Shown: positions 24,278 to 33,597 of the stretch, in pieces
How positions within the stretch are numbered: position 1 is the stretch's first letter
Layout: the number at the start of each line of letters is the position of its first letter
From: Heliorestis acidaminivorans
GTDB taxonomy: Bacteria; Bacillota; Desulfitobacteriia; Heliobacteriales; Heliobacteriaceae
Length of the DNA: 64,000 nucleotides
Assembly (NCBI RefSeq): GCF_008933955.1
Contig: NZ_WBXO01000002.1
Coordinates: 365,089-429,088, forward strand
Reading direction: 5' to 3'
Translations under genes and position numbers: made by a program
Notes under the pieces: model-generated
The model's database searches: none
What the model was told of the DNA's origin: nothing
The model's input: the letters and a program-made list of their open reading frames with translations, nothing else

Positions 24278-24367
24278 AGGTAACTCCTCCTTCGCAAGAT
24301 TTTTTATCTTACGGGAGTAGTCATGCCTCTTTGTTGCCTCCTTTAAACCTGCTGATGATAATTTTTT

Positions 24368-25528
24368 TTAGGGTTCAATAACGTCTACAAGTTCGAGGGT
24401 AGGACCAACTTGCATGATGGCCATAGGACGTAAGGCGTGTCGATCTTGGCTGATCTTCATAGAACCGCCAACGACTGGCCATGAACCTATTTCTTTAATT
24501 TTTTGGATTAGTCCTTGCTGATCCTCAGGGTCTTTACAGGCCGCTAAAGTGGTGAGCATTCCTTTCGTAGCTTCATAGGCCCATAGGGCCATGGGGCTTG
24601 GCTCTTCTTGGTAAGTTTTGCGATAAGCTTCGTAGAAAGCTTGTCCCGCTTCTGTTGGTAAGAAGTTAGCAGTTGTGTAAAAAAGCCCCCAGCTAACTTG
24701 GTTGCGTTTTTCTTCTAGTAGATCTTTTGCTAGATCTTCTAAGCTATCACCACCTAGGATAGGCAGTGTGATACCTTTTTGTCTTGCTTGTCGCAAAAAG
24801 GCTGAACTTTCTTTAGCATAGCCAGGCAAGTAGATGACTTGCGGTTGTCCACTAAGTATTTTTTCTAGTAGTTGCATAAAATCTTGTTGATCGCGCTGGT
24901 AGCTTAAGGTGTTGACGATAGTTCCTCCTGCTTGTTCATAGGCTTGACGAAAAGACTCCGCTAGAGCTTGTCCGTAGGCACTTTTGTCTTCTACTACAAT
25001 GACTGCTCGTTCGCCCCAATAAGTAGAGGCAAATTGGGCGGCTACTAATCCTTGTTGCCGGTCATCGTAGCTTCCCTGGTAGATATTTTCGCCTAGGCCT
25101 GGTGTAGAGGAGTGGGTCGATAAGGTAAGCAAAGGCAAGGATACTATTTCCTTGGCTAGTACTTCTGCTTTTGACGGTGTAATCGGTCCTATGATGGCTA
25201 CGAGATTTTCTTTTTCTACTTCTTTGGCAAAAGAGGTCAAGCCTTCGGTGTCATTAGCATCGGCTGTCTGAGTTTTTATGAAGCGACCTTGAATGCCACC
25301 CTGGTTATTTACTTCATTTACAGCCATTTGAAGACCTTTGAATGCTCCTTGGCCCCAAGGTGAGACGGGACCTGATAGCTCAAGGGCTACTCCTAATTGT
25401 ATGGGCTGAGCAACTGGCTTTGGTTCTGTAAGGGAGGTAACTTTTTGATAGCCTGCATAGAACCCAAGGGGAAAAAGAATTATGGCGATGACGATCATGA
25501 TTAAAGTGCGACGAGGCAAAAAAAACAT
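24368..25528 (-). CDS. branched-chain amino acid-type periplasmic-binding protein (Peripla_BP_6)
   Basis: A 386-residue extracellular ligand-binding protein. An N-terminal hydrophobic anchor (about 9-28) without a lipobox cysteine is followed by the type I two-lobe fold: LGVALELSGPVSPWGQGAFKG, NEVNNQGGIQG, VAIIGPITPSKAEVLA, YDDRQQGLVAAQFA and VIYLPGYAKESSAFLRQA. These resemble LivK/urea/amide binding proteins. No permease or ATPase genes accompany it, so it either serves a remote ABC system or is a sensor subunit. The start codon ATG 25528 follows AGGAGG. Ligand not predictable. Confidence 0.85.
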   Translation of the reverse strand: MFFLPRRTLIMIVIAIILFPLGFYAGYQKVTSLTEPKPVAQPIQLGVALELSGPVSPWGQGAFKGLQMAVNEVNNQGGIQGRFIKTQTADANDTEGLTSFAKEVEKENLVAIIGPITPSKAEVLAKEIVSLPLLTLSTHSSTPGLGENIYQGSYDDRQQGLVAAQFASTYWGERAVIVVEDKSAYGQALAESFRQAYEQAGGTIVNTLSYQRDQQDFMQLLEKILSGQPQVIYLPGYAKESSAFLRQARQKGITLPILGGDSLEDLAKDLLEEKRNQVSWGLFYTTANFLPTEAGQAFYEAYRKTYQEEPSPMALWAYEATKGMLTTLAACKDPEDQQGLIQKIKEIGSWPVVGGSMKISQDRHALRPMAIMQVGPTLELVDVIEP

Positions 25529-25620
25529 GGTCCAAACCTCCTTATCGAATAGGTATGTACCATGTTTTCGCTATATTCCATTTTTTTCCTTTTTTATTTT
25601 CTTCTTTTTCTTTGCTGGCT

Positions 25621-27567
25621 TTAGCCTTTGGCTAGGACTCGCTTGTCACCTTTTCTAATGGTCACTCGCTCTCGATCGAGCCATTCCATGAGGGGGACTA
25701 CATAACGTCGTGAACTGTCTGTAAGATCTCGGACTTCGGAGATAGTCATTTCTGCTTGTTCTTGAAGCCCTTGAATGACTATTTCTCGAAAGCGCTTCAT
25801 GGCTTGGCTATGGATGCGCAGATCTTCAGCTAGCTTAAAGAGCAGTCCTTGATCAATCATGTAGTTCATTATTTCATCTGCTGATTCTGGCGATACCTTT
25901 TCTTCTGTTATTAATTTTTCTTTTGTTTCTGCTACTGTCGGTGGCTGAAATTCTTTTTCTAAGTACCATTTTTCAATTTTCTTGATTATTGCTCTTACTT
26001 CTGCTGATGGCTCGTTGCCAAAGTTATACAGCGCAAGGGCATGGCCTTTTATAGCGATGCTTTGGCGTTCTTGTAAGGTCTGTAAAAGTGCTCCGTAAGC
26101 TTTGCTGTTCCAAGCTGATAGGAGCTTTCCTTTTAGCTCTTCTTTGGCCATTCCGCTTCGCAAAGGATAGTCTTGATGATATTTTTCTAGATGCCTAACA
26201 AAAGATTGTTCTAAGGAGACTAGTAGGGCGGCCGATATAAAGTAAATAGGAGGTTTTTCTCTACCTAGCAGAGCTATTCCCGGTGTTTTATGATCTTGCA
26301 CTTTTTCTAAGAGCTTTTCTAGCTCTTCTTTTGATAATGTAAATTTTTTTATCGCTTCATCTGGACTAAGTGGTAGTCCTGTCTGGGATAGATGCTGTAG
26401 CAGTCGATCTGCTATAGAGCCTTTTTCTTGGGTCTCTATGTTTTTAAGCAATTCAACTTTATTTTTGCGAACCTTCAGTGCGTTAGGATCGATGACTCGG
26501 CCTCCACCTATGGTTAAGGCTGGCGAGTAACTTCTTAAGACGAAACGATCTCCTTTGAGTACTACTACTGGTTCTTCTAAAACAATTTGAGCAAGGCTGT
26601 CTTTTCCTGGTTCTAATTCATGGCGATCAAGTAGGGTTAAGCGGCCCAGTGTCTCTCTTGTTCCGGCATGAAAGCGTACTCGCTCTTGATCTTTCATGGT
26701 CCTTCCGCTGTGGGAGAGGTTTTGCAAGCGTACTGTAACTCGATAAGCTGGTGTAAGTGCCTCAGCTGTAGCTAGTAGATCACCACGGTTTACGTCGGAA
26801 AGTTCTATGCCGGAAAGGTTAACGGCAACTCTTTGACCGGCTCTAGCTTCTTCTACTTTTTCACTGTGAACTTGTAAGCCTCTGATGCGACAAGGTTGTT
26901 CTGAGGGCATAATGGTTAGTTGCTGTCCTACTTGTAGCTGACCGGATAGTAAGGTGCCTGTAACAACAGTACCAAAACCAGCCATTGTAAAAACACGATC
27001 GATAGGTAATCTTGGAGCGCCTGCTAAGAGTCGACGTGGTATTTTCGTTACTTGAGCGGCGATCATAGCCTTCAAGCTATCAATTCCTTGACCTGTTGTT
27101 GAAGAAAGGGTAACTACAGGAGCTTGCTCAAAAAGGGTGCCTTGTAGTGTTTCTTTGACTTCTTCTACGATTAAGTCTAGCCACTCTTCTTCTACTAGAT
27201 CAGCTTTGGTGATGACGATAATACCTTGCGGGACTTGTAGTAGCTCTAAGACGTCGAGATGTTCCTTCGTTTGTGGCATTACGCCTTCATCAGCGGCGAT
27301 GACGAGCAACACTAGATCCATTCCGACAGCGCCGGCTACCATTTGTTTTACAAATTTTTCATGGCCTGGCACATCAACTATGGCCGCTTTCTTACCATCA
27401 GGCAGAACAAAAGGGGCAAATCCAAGTTCAATGGAGATGCCCCTTGCTTTTTCTTCTTTCAGTCGATCTGTATGGACACCTGTAAGGGCATTAACAAGTT
27501 TGGTTTTTCCGTGATCAACGTGACCTGCTGTCCCTATGATGACATGTATGTCTTCCGCTCTTGTCAT
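25621..27567 (-). CDS. selB: selenocysteine-specific elongation factor
   Basis: Delivers selenocysteinyl-tRNA to UGA codons marked by a SECIS hairpin. Of its 648 residues the first ~340 form an EF-Tu-like GTPase: GTAGHVDHGKT (G1), GISIELGFAPF (G2), DVPGHEKF (G3), ITKAD (G4). The C-terminal ~250 contain winged-helix domains that bind the SECIS RNA (for example RRYVVPLMEWLDRE near the end). The start ATG 27567 has AGGAGG 10 nt upstream. With selC nearby this shows a working selenocysteine system. No selA/selD or selenoprotein gene was recognised in the window. Confidence 0.96.
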   Translation of the reverse strand: MTRAEDIHVIIGTAGHVDHGKTKLVNALTGVHTDRLKEEKARGISIELGFAPFVLPDGKKAAIVDVPGHEKFVKQMVAGAVGMDLVLLVIAADEGVMPQTKEHLDVLELLQVPQGIIVITKADLVEEEWLDLIVEEVKETLQGTLFEQAPVVTLSSTTGQGIDSLKAMIAAQVTKIPRRLLAGAPRLPIDRVFTMAGFGTVVTGTLLSGQLQVGQQLTIMPSEQPCRIRGLQVHSEKVEEARAGQRVAVNLSGIELSDVNRGDLLATAEALTPAYRVTVRLQNLSHSGRTMKDQERVRFHAGTRETLGRLTLLDRHELEPGKDSLAQIVLEEPVVVLKGDRFVLRSYSPALTIGGGRVIDPNALKVRKNKVELLKNIETQEKGSIADRLLQHLSQTGLPLSPDEAIKKFTLSKEELEKLLEKVQDHKTPGIALLGREKPPIYFISAALLVSLEQSFVRHLEKYHQDYPLRSGMAKEELKGKLLSAWNSKAYGALLQTLQERQSIAIKGHALALYNFGNEPSAEVRAIIKKIEKWYLEKEFQPPTVAETKEKLITEEKVSPESADEIMNYMIDQGLLFKLAEDLRIHSQAMKRFREIVIQGLQEQAEMTISEVRDLTDSSRRYVVPLMEWLDRERVTIRKGDKRVLAKG

Positions 27568-27762
27568 TCTTTCTCTGCCTCCTGCAGGAGTTGGCCGAAG
27601 CCTCTTCTTAACTATATAGTCAATGCAATTTACTCTTGCTGTTCATTGTACCACAATTTATTCAAAATAACTGTTCAGAGGTCCTGCTTCATTATACAAA
27701 GCAGGATTATAAAGACTTATAACAGAATTATGCTTTATCAATATTTTAAGGAGTGGGCACTG

Positions 27763-30195
27763 GTGAAATGGTTCAACTCATGGCTCTACCTAATACTTTT
27801 CTCTCTATTTATGCTTTTTCCAAGTTCCTCTCTTGGTAAGACTTTAGACTTTCCTGATCTTCAAGGCCATCCTGCTCAGTCTGCTGTGCGGGCTCTTGCA
27901 GAGCAAGGCATTGTTAGTGGAACTGACAATGGTCTCTTTGAACCAGATAGAGCAGTGAATCGGGCTGAGTTTGCTGTAATTATAGGGCGAACGATAGGCT
28001 TACAGCCTCTTTTTCCTGAAAAAGAGCCTTTTCTCGACTTGCCTGCTCATTCTTTTGCCTATGGCCATGTTGCGGCTTTAACCGCTAAGGGGCTTATTCA
28101 AGGGCAAGGTGAAGGCCTCTATGGTGCTTCCCAGTCCTTAACTCGTCAAGATGTTGCTGTCATGGTCGATCGTATTCTTGTTCTAGAAAAGCGCTTTGAG
28201 CAAGTACCAGCCCTTCCTGCTTGGGAAGATCGAGATGCTATTGCCCCCTATGCTTTAGAAGCCCTTGCCCGTGTGGCCGCTCTTGGCTTGATGAAAGCTG
28301 ATCAAGATGGCCTATATAGTAATCACTTTCGTCCTCAGTCAGCGGCTACGCGAGGAGAAGTCGCTATTGTAGGCAACAGCATCTGGGAAGATCGTATTGC
28401 TTGGGCAATGAAGCCTTTTCAAGTAGCACCTGCTGAACTTTATGCTATTGCTGGCCTTGAGCAAAGCATCAAAATTATTAATATAGAACCATCCCCCTAT
28501 CCTCCTGCTTATGGCATCAATCAAGCCTATATGGGTCAATTTAAAGATTCAACTTTTCAACCTACCGAAGCTACTGGACCTGCTTATATAACGATCAATC
28601 AAGGTTTACAAGCCCGGCTCGTCCCTCTGATAGAAAAAGAAGATCTTTTACCTGCTGATGAAGAGTTTGAAGAAGTAAGACCCTTATATCCACCTGGTTC
28701 TATGAAAACTTTAAGTCCTATGTCTGCTAGGACCGAGATCACAGGCTTTGCTGATCCTTCCTACATAGAATTAGAGAAAAAAAGTTACCCTGGTCCTGAC
28801 GAAGGTTTGCTATCTTATAGTCCTAAGTGGACTGGTTTTTATCGTCAACAAAGTCGTGCTGTTACCGTTGATTTAGGAGCTATCCAAAAAGTTAGTCGTT
28901 TTTCTATGCAGTTTTTGGGCGACAGTGATCAAGCTATTACCCTCCCTCAAGAGTGGACCGTAGAAATATCTCAAGACGGAAGATATTGGAACTATGTAGG
29001 CAAAGTGTTAAAAGGCCCTGAAGAGTCTGGTCAACAGGGGCCTCAGGTGAAAACTTATAGTCTCACAACAATTCCTGTAGATGCACAGTATTTACGCTTT
29101 TCTTTTCCTGTCGATGTTTGGACTTTTGGCCGCTGGTTACGTGTAGAAGGACCTGTTCAAGCAGAAGAAGACAGCTCCAGTGCCTCTTCTGCTCTAGTTA
29201 CACTCGTTCCGCGGGGTGCTCTTTCCGTCAATGCGTTAGTAGGGGATCAAAAGCCCTTACCTTTACCAACAGTAGATGAAAAAGAACCTCTTGAGAAAAC
29301 TTCCTCTCCTATTGCTGATTTGCTCTTAATCTATACAGGACCTCATCAGCAAAGTGAGTGGAGAAGTCAAGACTTCTTACCTATGATCGCTTATCGTGAT
29401 CTTCACGGTGATTTTGTAGATACTTTTTTTGATGGTATGCTCTTTTTACCCTACATTAGCTTACCGTCGTATGAAGCAAGCTGGCATAGTTATCTTGACA
29501 ATCTTTTTGCTGAAGATAGACAGTTGAAGGCGCTTAATGATGCCGTTGCCCAGTGGCAAGCAATTGTTGGTGCTAATCAAGGAACTTACCCTGTTGTTAT
29601 TGCTCTCCCTTACCCAGAACGAGTACAAGGTCAGTGGAAAAGTCTAGATGAACGTCGTGATGCTATCTACTGGTATAAAGAATTGTTACAGGAGAAGTGG
29701 TCAGAAAGCCAATTAGATAATTTAGAATTAATCGGCCTTTATTGGGAAGGAGAAGCTATATACGACTCTGAGGATGCTTCGCTAGTGCAAGAAATGGCTC
29801 AGCAGTTAGAAGAAGAAAATCTTCTTTTTTACTGGATTCCTTATTATGAAGCACCAGGATTAAAGAATTGGCGCTCTTATGGCTTTGACCAAGTCTTCTT
29901 GCAACCTAATTATTATTTTGATCTTAATACAACAACAAGAAGGCTTGATAATGCCCGTCAAATTGCAGATAACCTAGGTATTGGTCTAGAAATTGAAGGC
30001 GATGAGCGCTTTATGAATTATGCAGATTTTCAAGACCGCTATCTCGATCAGTTGGCCTTACCAAGAGATAGCAGTATCTCCTACGCTTACTACTTTGGTT
30101 CAAAAAATCTATTAAGAGCCATGTACAGCGGCAATTCTGATGTGCATCGTATATATCATCAAACTTATCAGTGGATTAAGGAAAGCCGCGATTAA
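27763..30195 (+). CDS. S-layer homology surface protein with discoidin-like and DUF4855 domains
   Basis: A predicted secreted protein of 810 residues. A signal peptide (about 1-26) precedes three SLH repeats (about 28-80, 88-140, 150-200; e.g. FPDLQGHPAQSAVRALAEQG, FEPDRAVNRAEFAVII) that anchor to cell-wall polymers. A middle segment (about 330-465) is beta-rich and F5/8-type-C-like (TVDLGAIQKVSRFSMQFLG). The C-terminal ~330 residues match DUF4855, with LLLIYTGPHQQSEW and FDGMLFLPYISLP. The ORF stays open much further upstream, but that part lies antisense to selB; GTG 27763 with AAGGAG before it gives a proper signal peptide. Function beyond cell-surface location is unknown. Confidence 0.85.
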   Translation: MKWFNSWLYLILFSLFMLFPSSSLGKTLDFPDLQGHPAQSAVRALAEQGIVSGTDNGLFEPDRAVNRAEFAVIIGRTIGLQPLFPEKEPFLDLPAHSFAYGHVAALTAKGLIQGQGEGLYGASQSLTRQDVAVMVDRILVLEKRFEQVPALPAWEDRDAIAPYALEALARVAALGLMKADQDGLYSNHFRPQSAATRGEVAIVGNSIWEDRIAWAMKPFQVAPAELYAIAGLEQSIKIINIEPSPYPPAYGINQAYMGQFKDSTFQPTEATGPAYITINQGLQARLVPLIEKEDLLPADEEFEEVRPLYPPGSMKTLSPMSARTEITGFADPSYIELEKKSYPGPDEGLLSYSPKWTGFYRQQSRAVTVDLGAIQKVSRFSMQFLGDSDQAITLPQEWTVEISQDGRYWNYVGKVLKGPEESGQQGPQVKTYSLTTIPVDAQYLRFSFPVDVWTFGRWLRVEGPVQAEEDSSSASSALVTLVPRGALSVNALVGDQKPLPLPTVDEKEPLEKTSSPIADLLLIYTGPHQQSEWRSQDFLPMIAYRDLHGDFVDTFFDGMLFLPYISLPSYEASWHSYLDNLFAEDRQLKALNDAVAQWQAIVGANQGTYPVVIALPYPERVQGQWKSLDERRDAIYWYKELLQEKWSESQLDNLELIGLYWEGEAIYDSEDASLVQEMAQQLEEENLLFYWIPYYEAPGLKNWRSYGFDQVFLQPNYYFDLNTTTRRLDNARQIADNLGIGLEIEGDERFMNYADFQDRYLDQLALPRDSSISYAYYFGSKNLLRAMYSGNSDVHRIYHQTYQWIKESRD

Positions 30196-30208
30196 TATTT
30201 TCTTTAGA

Positions 30209-31357
30209 TTATGAGCCTATCTTGGCGTCTTGCTCAGACCACTTCTTACGCCACCAATCGCGACCAACAGACCAAGCGATGGCGGCAATAATTGGAAGTC
30301 CTATATAACCAAAGATAGGGTACAAAGTTGCTACCAGATCAGCAAAGGGTAAAAGTGAAAAAGGCGCTACACTTACGATGGAGAAAAAGAGCGCTTTTTG
30401 AAACTTTTTCCCTTTTTTTTCTTTTGAAATACGCAGAGCCGCACCAAAGGCACTTCCTAAGGCGGCTGTGAACATGGCTAACCAGAGCAAGAAAGCATAG
30501 ATATGACCCGTCCAAGGGTGTAATGTACTAGCTAAAAAGAGCATAGGAACAGGATAAGCTTCAATTTCAGGCACATATTGAAGCATTGCCAAGGTTAAGA
30601 CATAGGCAAATAATCCTAGCAGAAGGCCCCCTACAGCGGCACCTTGATAACCACCTTGTTTTTTTACTTGTGGCGTTAACGCTACAAGCACAACCATTGA
30701 CATAGCCAGGTTAAAAGAAACATACAAAAAAGCACCAAAGGCGGCTGAAGAAGGCAAGAGACCAAAAGATTCTGTTGTACTAGCAGAATCAAGATTAGGG
30801 TTATGATAGCCAGCAAAAACATCTACATAGCCTTGCCATTCCGTAGGTACACTTTCTATGCTAGGGCTTAGTAGTAAGACACCTCCCGCTACTGCAACGC
30901 AGATAAGGGCTTTTATGGGGACTAAGAAGGTATTAACCCATAATAGCCCCTTTAACCCTCCCCAGAGCGAGAAAAAGACACCAATAGCTGTCAAGGAAAC
31001 TCCTAGCCAATAAGGCCAGCCCCATTGTTGAGAAACAAGAGCACCTGTACCGGAGAGCATTACCATCAAGCCTGAAAATAAAGATATAGCGATAATAAGG
31101 TCCATCACTTTACCAAGCTTTTGACCGAACAGATAATTCAATAAGTCCTGATATTGAAAAAAAGAACGTTGCCTGCAAAGCACTAGCACAGCAGGACCGA
31201 GGATGCCAAAAAGAACACCCGAAAGAACTACTGCCGATGGACCATCAGAGCCATAGCGCACAAAAAACTGCATGATTTCCTGTCCCGAAGCAAATCCTGC
31301 CCCCAATACAGCTCCTATGTAGACTGAGGCCACTTGTAATTGCCAGAGGACGCCCAT
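30209..31357 (-). CDS. YkvI-type membrane permease
   Basis: A 382-residue protein with ten or more hydrophobic helices, like the YkvI family within the amino acid-polyamine/sodium-symporter fold. It starts QVASVYIGAVLGAGFASGQEIMQFF, a hallmark of that family (the GAGFASGQE break in helix 1). SGTGALVSQQ and the LPFADLVATLYPIFGYIG tail also agree. The substrate is not known. Divergent from yyaC with an 89-nt shared promoter region, and convergent with the SLH gene. Start ATG 31357 is preceded by GGGGAGG. Confidence 0.82.
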   Translation of the reverse strand: MGVLWQLQVASVYIGAVLGAGFASGQEIMQFFVRYGSDGPSAVVLSGVLFGILGPAVLVLCRQRSFFQYQDLLNYLFGQKLGKVMDLIIAISLFSGLMVMLSGTGALVSQQWGWPYWLGVSLTAIGVFFSLWGGLKGLLWVNTFLVPIKALICVAVAGGVLLLSPSIESVPTEWQGYVDVFAGYHNPNLDSASTTESFGLLPSSAAFGAFLYVSFNLAMSMVVLVALTPQVKKQGGYQGAAVGGLLLGLFAYVLTLAMLQYVPEIEAYPVPMLFLASTLHPWTGHIYAFLLWLAMFTAALGSAFGAALRISKEKKGKKFQKALFFSIVSVAPFSLLPFADLVATLYPIFGYIGLPIIAAIAWSVGRDWWRKKWSEQDAKIGS

Positions 31358-31446
31358 AAAAAATACCTCCCCTCAGTACATTATGGTTTATTTTGCCTTT
31401 ACAGAGGGAAAAATGTAGCCATAATGACCGAAAAGGGGGATGAGTC

Positions 31447-32097
31447 ATGAATACACAAAATTGGGACCATTTGAGAGCAGGCAAGAAGCATTATATAGAC
31501 GCTTCTCATGGCGCTGCCCATGAGTTAGGTGACGCTTTAGCTGAACTATTGCTACATCTGGATCCTGAAATGAATAGACCTAGAGTTATTGTCTGCATTG
31601 GTACGGATCGTTCCACGGGAGATTGTCTTGGCCCTTTAGTGGGTACGCAACTCATGCCCCTGGCTTCATCTTATTATCATATCTACGGCACTCTTGACGA
31701 TCCCATTCATGCCACCAACTTAATTGAGAGAAAAAAAGCAATTGAAGAAGCTCATCCTAACGGATTAATAATAGCTATTGATGCTTCTTTAGGTATGATG
31801 GAACAAGTAGGTAAAATTTCTATTGGTATGGGTGGACTTCGTCCCGGGGCAGGCGTAAAAAAAGACCTCCCTACAGTGGGAGATCTTCATATTACTGGAA
31901 TTGTGAATGTAGGAGGCTTTATGGAGTTTATGGTTTTGCAAAATACGCGCTTAGCCTCCGTCATGAAGCTAGCTCAACATATTAGCAGAGGACTGCTCTT
32001 TGGTTATTATCGATTAGCAAGACGACAGCCTCTCTTCCCCTTGCAACACAACGTTGCTTACAGCGCAACTGCTGAGAACAATTCACTTTCCTATTGA
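31447..32097 (+). CDS. yyaC: YyaC-family spore protease-like protein
   Basis: A 216-residue DUF1256/YyaC protein, a relative of the spore germination protease Gpr. Conserved stretches are VIVCIGTDRSTGDCLGPLVG, HIYGTLDDPIHATNL, IAIDASLG and GGLRPGAGVKKDLPTVGD. The gene is sporulation-associated in Bacillus, where it sits close to the origin, as here. The ATG 31447 follows AAAAGGGGGATGAG. A 14-bp unit containing the stop codon is tandemly repeated (32093-32120), and a terminator (32116-32143) overlaps the end of the convergent bactofilin gene. Confidence 0.9.
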   Translation: MNTQNWDHLRAGKKHYIDASHGAAHELGDALAELLLHLDPEMNRPRVIVCIGTDRSTGDCLGPLVGTQLMPLASSYYHIYGTLDDPIHATNLIERKKAIEEAHPNGLIIAIDASLGMMEQVGKISIGMGGLRPGAGVKKDLPTVGDLHITGIVNVGGFMEFMVLQNTRLASVMKLAQHISRGLLFGYYRLARRQPLFPLQHNVAYSATAENNSLSY

Positions 32098-32120
32098 GAT
32101 TAAGAAATTGAGATTAAGAA
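32093..32120 (+). repeat. 14-bp tandem duplication across the yyaC stop codon
   Basis: ATTGAGATTAAGAA occurs twice without a gap (32093-32106 and 32107-32120). The first copy supplies the TGA stop (32095-32097). Confidence 0.9.
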
Positions 32121-32506
32121 AGGGCTGGTACCCTTTCTTTTTCTTCTACTGTCCCTACAGCTTTGGAGCTTCCTTGGAATCGAGCTCCCTCATCAATGAT
32201 TAAACTAGATGCACAGATGTCACCAAAAAGTTTTCCTGTAGATGCTATCTCTAGTCGACCAGAAGCATCAACATTACCATGAACAGTACCGGCAATAATT
32301 ACATTTCTACCTTCAATTGAAGCTTCCACTTGACCGCTTTCACCAATGATGATGTCGCCATTGCCCAAAATTTCACCTTCAAGTGCACCATCGACGCGAA
32401 TAGCACCACTTGCTTTTAATGTACCTTTAAAGTGACTCTCTTTGCCAATAACTGTTTCTACTGTGTCACTTGCTATAGTAGTGTGCTCTTTCTTCTTTCC
32501 AAACAT
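32114..32506 (-). CDS. bactofilin (polymer-forming cytoskeletal protein)
   Basis: A 130-residue bactofilin (DUF583, CcmA family). The central beta-helical domain (about 18-110) shows the typical hydrophobic repeats: IGKESHFKGTLKASGAIRVD, GEILGNGDIIIGESGQVEA, NVIIAGTVHGNVDASGRLEI. Bactofilins form nucleotide-free filaments at the membrane. The gene sits 15 nt after a LytM-type peptidase gene on the same strand. This pairing is widespread in bacteria and implies that the filament positions or regulates the peptidase in cell-wall remodelling. Start ATG 32506 with AGGAGGG upstream. Confidence 0.92.
   Translation of the reverse strand: MFGKKKEHTTIASDTVETVIGKESHFKGTLKASGAIRVDGALEGEILGNGDIIIGESGQVEASIEGRNVIIAGTVHGNVDASGRLEIASTGKLFGDICASSLIIDEGARFQGSSKAVGTVEEKERVPALS
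32116..32143 (+). terminator. terminator of yyaC
   Basis: Stem AAGAAAGGG / CCCTTTCTT around CTGGTA, followed by TTTTCTTCT. It lies in the last codons of the bactofilin gene on the other strand. Confidence 0.75.
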
Positions 32507-32521
32507 TGAAACCCTCCTGAT

Positions 32522-33574
32522 TTAATGAACCAGATACTTCTGCGGATCTTGCAATCGTCCGTTTTTGTAGATTTCAAAATGCAGATGAGGTCCTGTACTT
32601 CTACCACTACTGCCGACGCGACCAATAGCATCACCTCGTTCTACTTTCTGACCAACTGTTACATTGATAGCAGAAAGGTGATTGTAAGAAGATACATAAC
32701 CATGGCCATGCTGAATATCTATAACTCTGCCCATGCCTGCTTTCCATCCGGCAAAGATTATTGTACCTCCTGAAGCGGCTCTAACAGTTGTGCCATGATC
32801 AGCGGCAATATCTATACCTGAGTGAAATTCACGAGAAGTACCACCAAAGGGTGAGGGCCGTTCACCAAAAGGAGACGAAATCCTTCCACGAACAGGATAG
32901 GTAGAAGGAACAGCGGCTAGATAGCGAAGACGCTCTTCTACAACTCCTTCAAGTTGATGAAGATTTTCTTCTTCGTTTAATAATTCATTGTTGAGATTCC
33001 TTAAAGAATTTTTCAGTTCATCCAGATTAAGCTCTGTCCTTGTGCCTTCTAGATTTACTGCTTGAGAAGCCGCCTCGGCTCTACTGTAATTAGCACGTGA
33101 TGGAAAAAGGCCAAAAAGCTTTCGCCTATCCTCTTGATCCTGCAAAGCTTCCACAGTTTTCTTGTTGTTTTCATCTGTAAGTGCACTCTGTTCAACTCGC
33201 TCACCTAGCAGTTCTGACTGGCCTTCTAGACCTACGAGCTGACGAACTTGCTGATCCATAGTTCTAATTCTTTCTACCTGCTCTTGCACCTCAAAGGCCA
33301 CTTCTCGCAGTTCTGCAATCTGCTTAGCTTGTTGGTCATTGACAGAACGGAGTCTTTGTAATTCCACAACATTACTACTGGAATAGAAAGACAGACCTAA
33401 AAGGAATACAAAAAAAAGAGAGAACACTAAAGCGCCTCCGACTAATAGTTGTATCTTGTCATAACGTAAATGGAGGCGAAATGGTTGCTTTTTACCTTGA
33501 TCAGAAACGAGTAACAGAGTAAAATTTTCTTTTTTCTTTTTTTGAGGAGTCCTTTTGTACCTAATTTTTCTCAC
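32522..33574 (-). CDS. M23 (LytM) family metallopeptidase
   Basis: A 350-residue, type II membrane protein. A basic cytoplasmic head (1-35) and one helix (about 38-60) precede a long coiled coil (about 65-215, LQRLRSVNDQQAKQIAELRE) and a C-terminal peptidase domain (about 225-350). The zinc and catalytic motifs are complete: HSGIDIAA (H-x3-D) and HLHFEIY (HxH). It likely cleaves cross-links of peptidoglycan. It is the middle gene of a DUF4446-M23-bactofilin operon with gaps of 15-25 nt. Confidence 0.92.
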   Translation of the reverse strand: MRKIRYKRTPQKKKKENFTLLLVSDQGKKQPFRLHLRYDKIQLLVGGALVFSLFFVFLLGLSFYSSSNVVELQRLRSVNDQQAKQIAELREVAFEVQEQVERIRTMDQQVRQLVGLEGQSELLGERVEQSALTDENNKKTVEALQDQEDRRKLFGLFPSRANYSRAEAASQAVNLEGTRTELNLDELKNSLRNLNNELLNEEENLHQLEGVVEERLRYLAAVPSTYPVRGRISSPFGERPSPFGGTSREFHSGIDIAADHGTTVRAASGGTIIFAGWKAGMGRVIDIQHGHGYVSSYNHLSAINVTVGQKVERGDAIGRVGSSGRSTGPHLHFEIYKNGRLQDPQKYLVH

Positions 33575-33597
33575 CTGCTTATAAATAAGGGGTCTCC

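Noticed and set aside
27343..27762. Long open frame extending the SLH gene upstream by 140 codons
   Set aside because: It lies antisense to selB and the divergent promoter region. The GTG at 27763 has a ribosome-binding site and gives a normal signal peptide.
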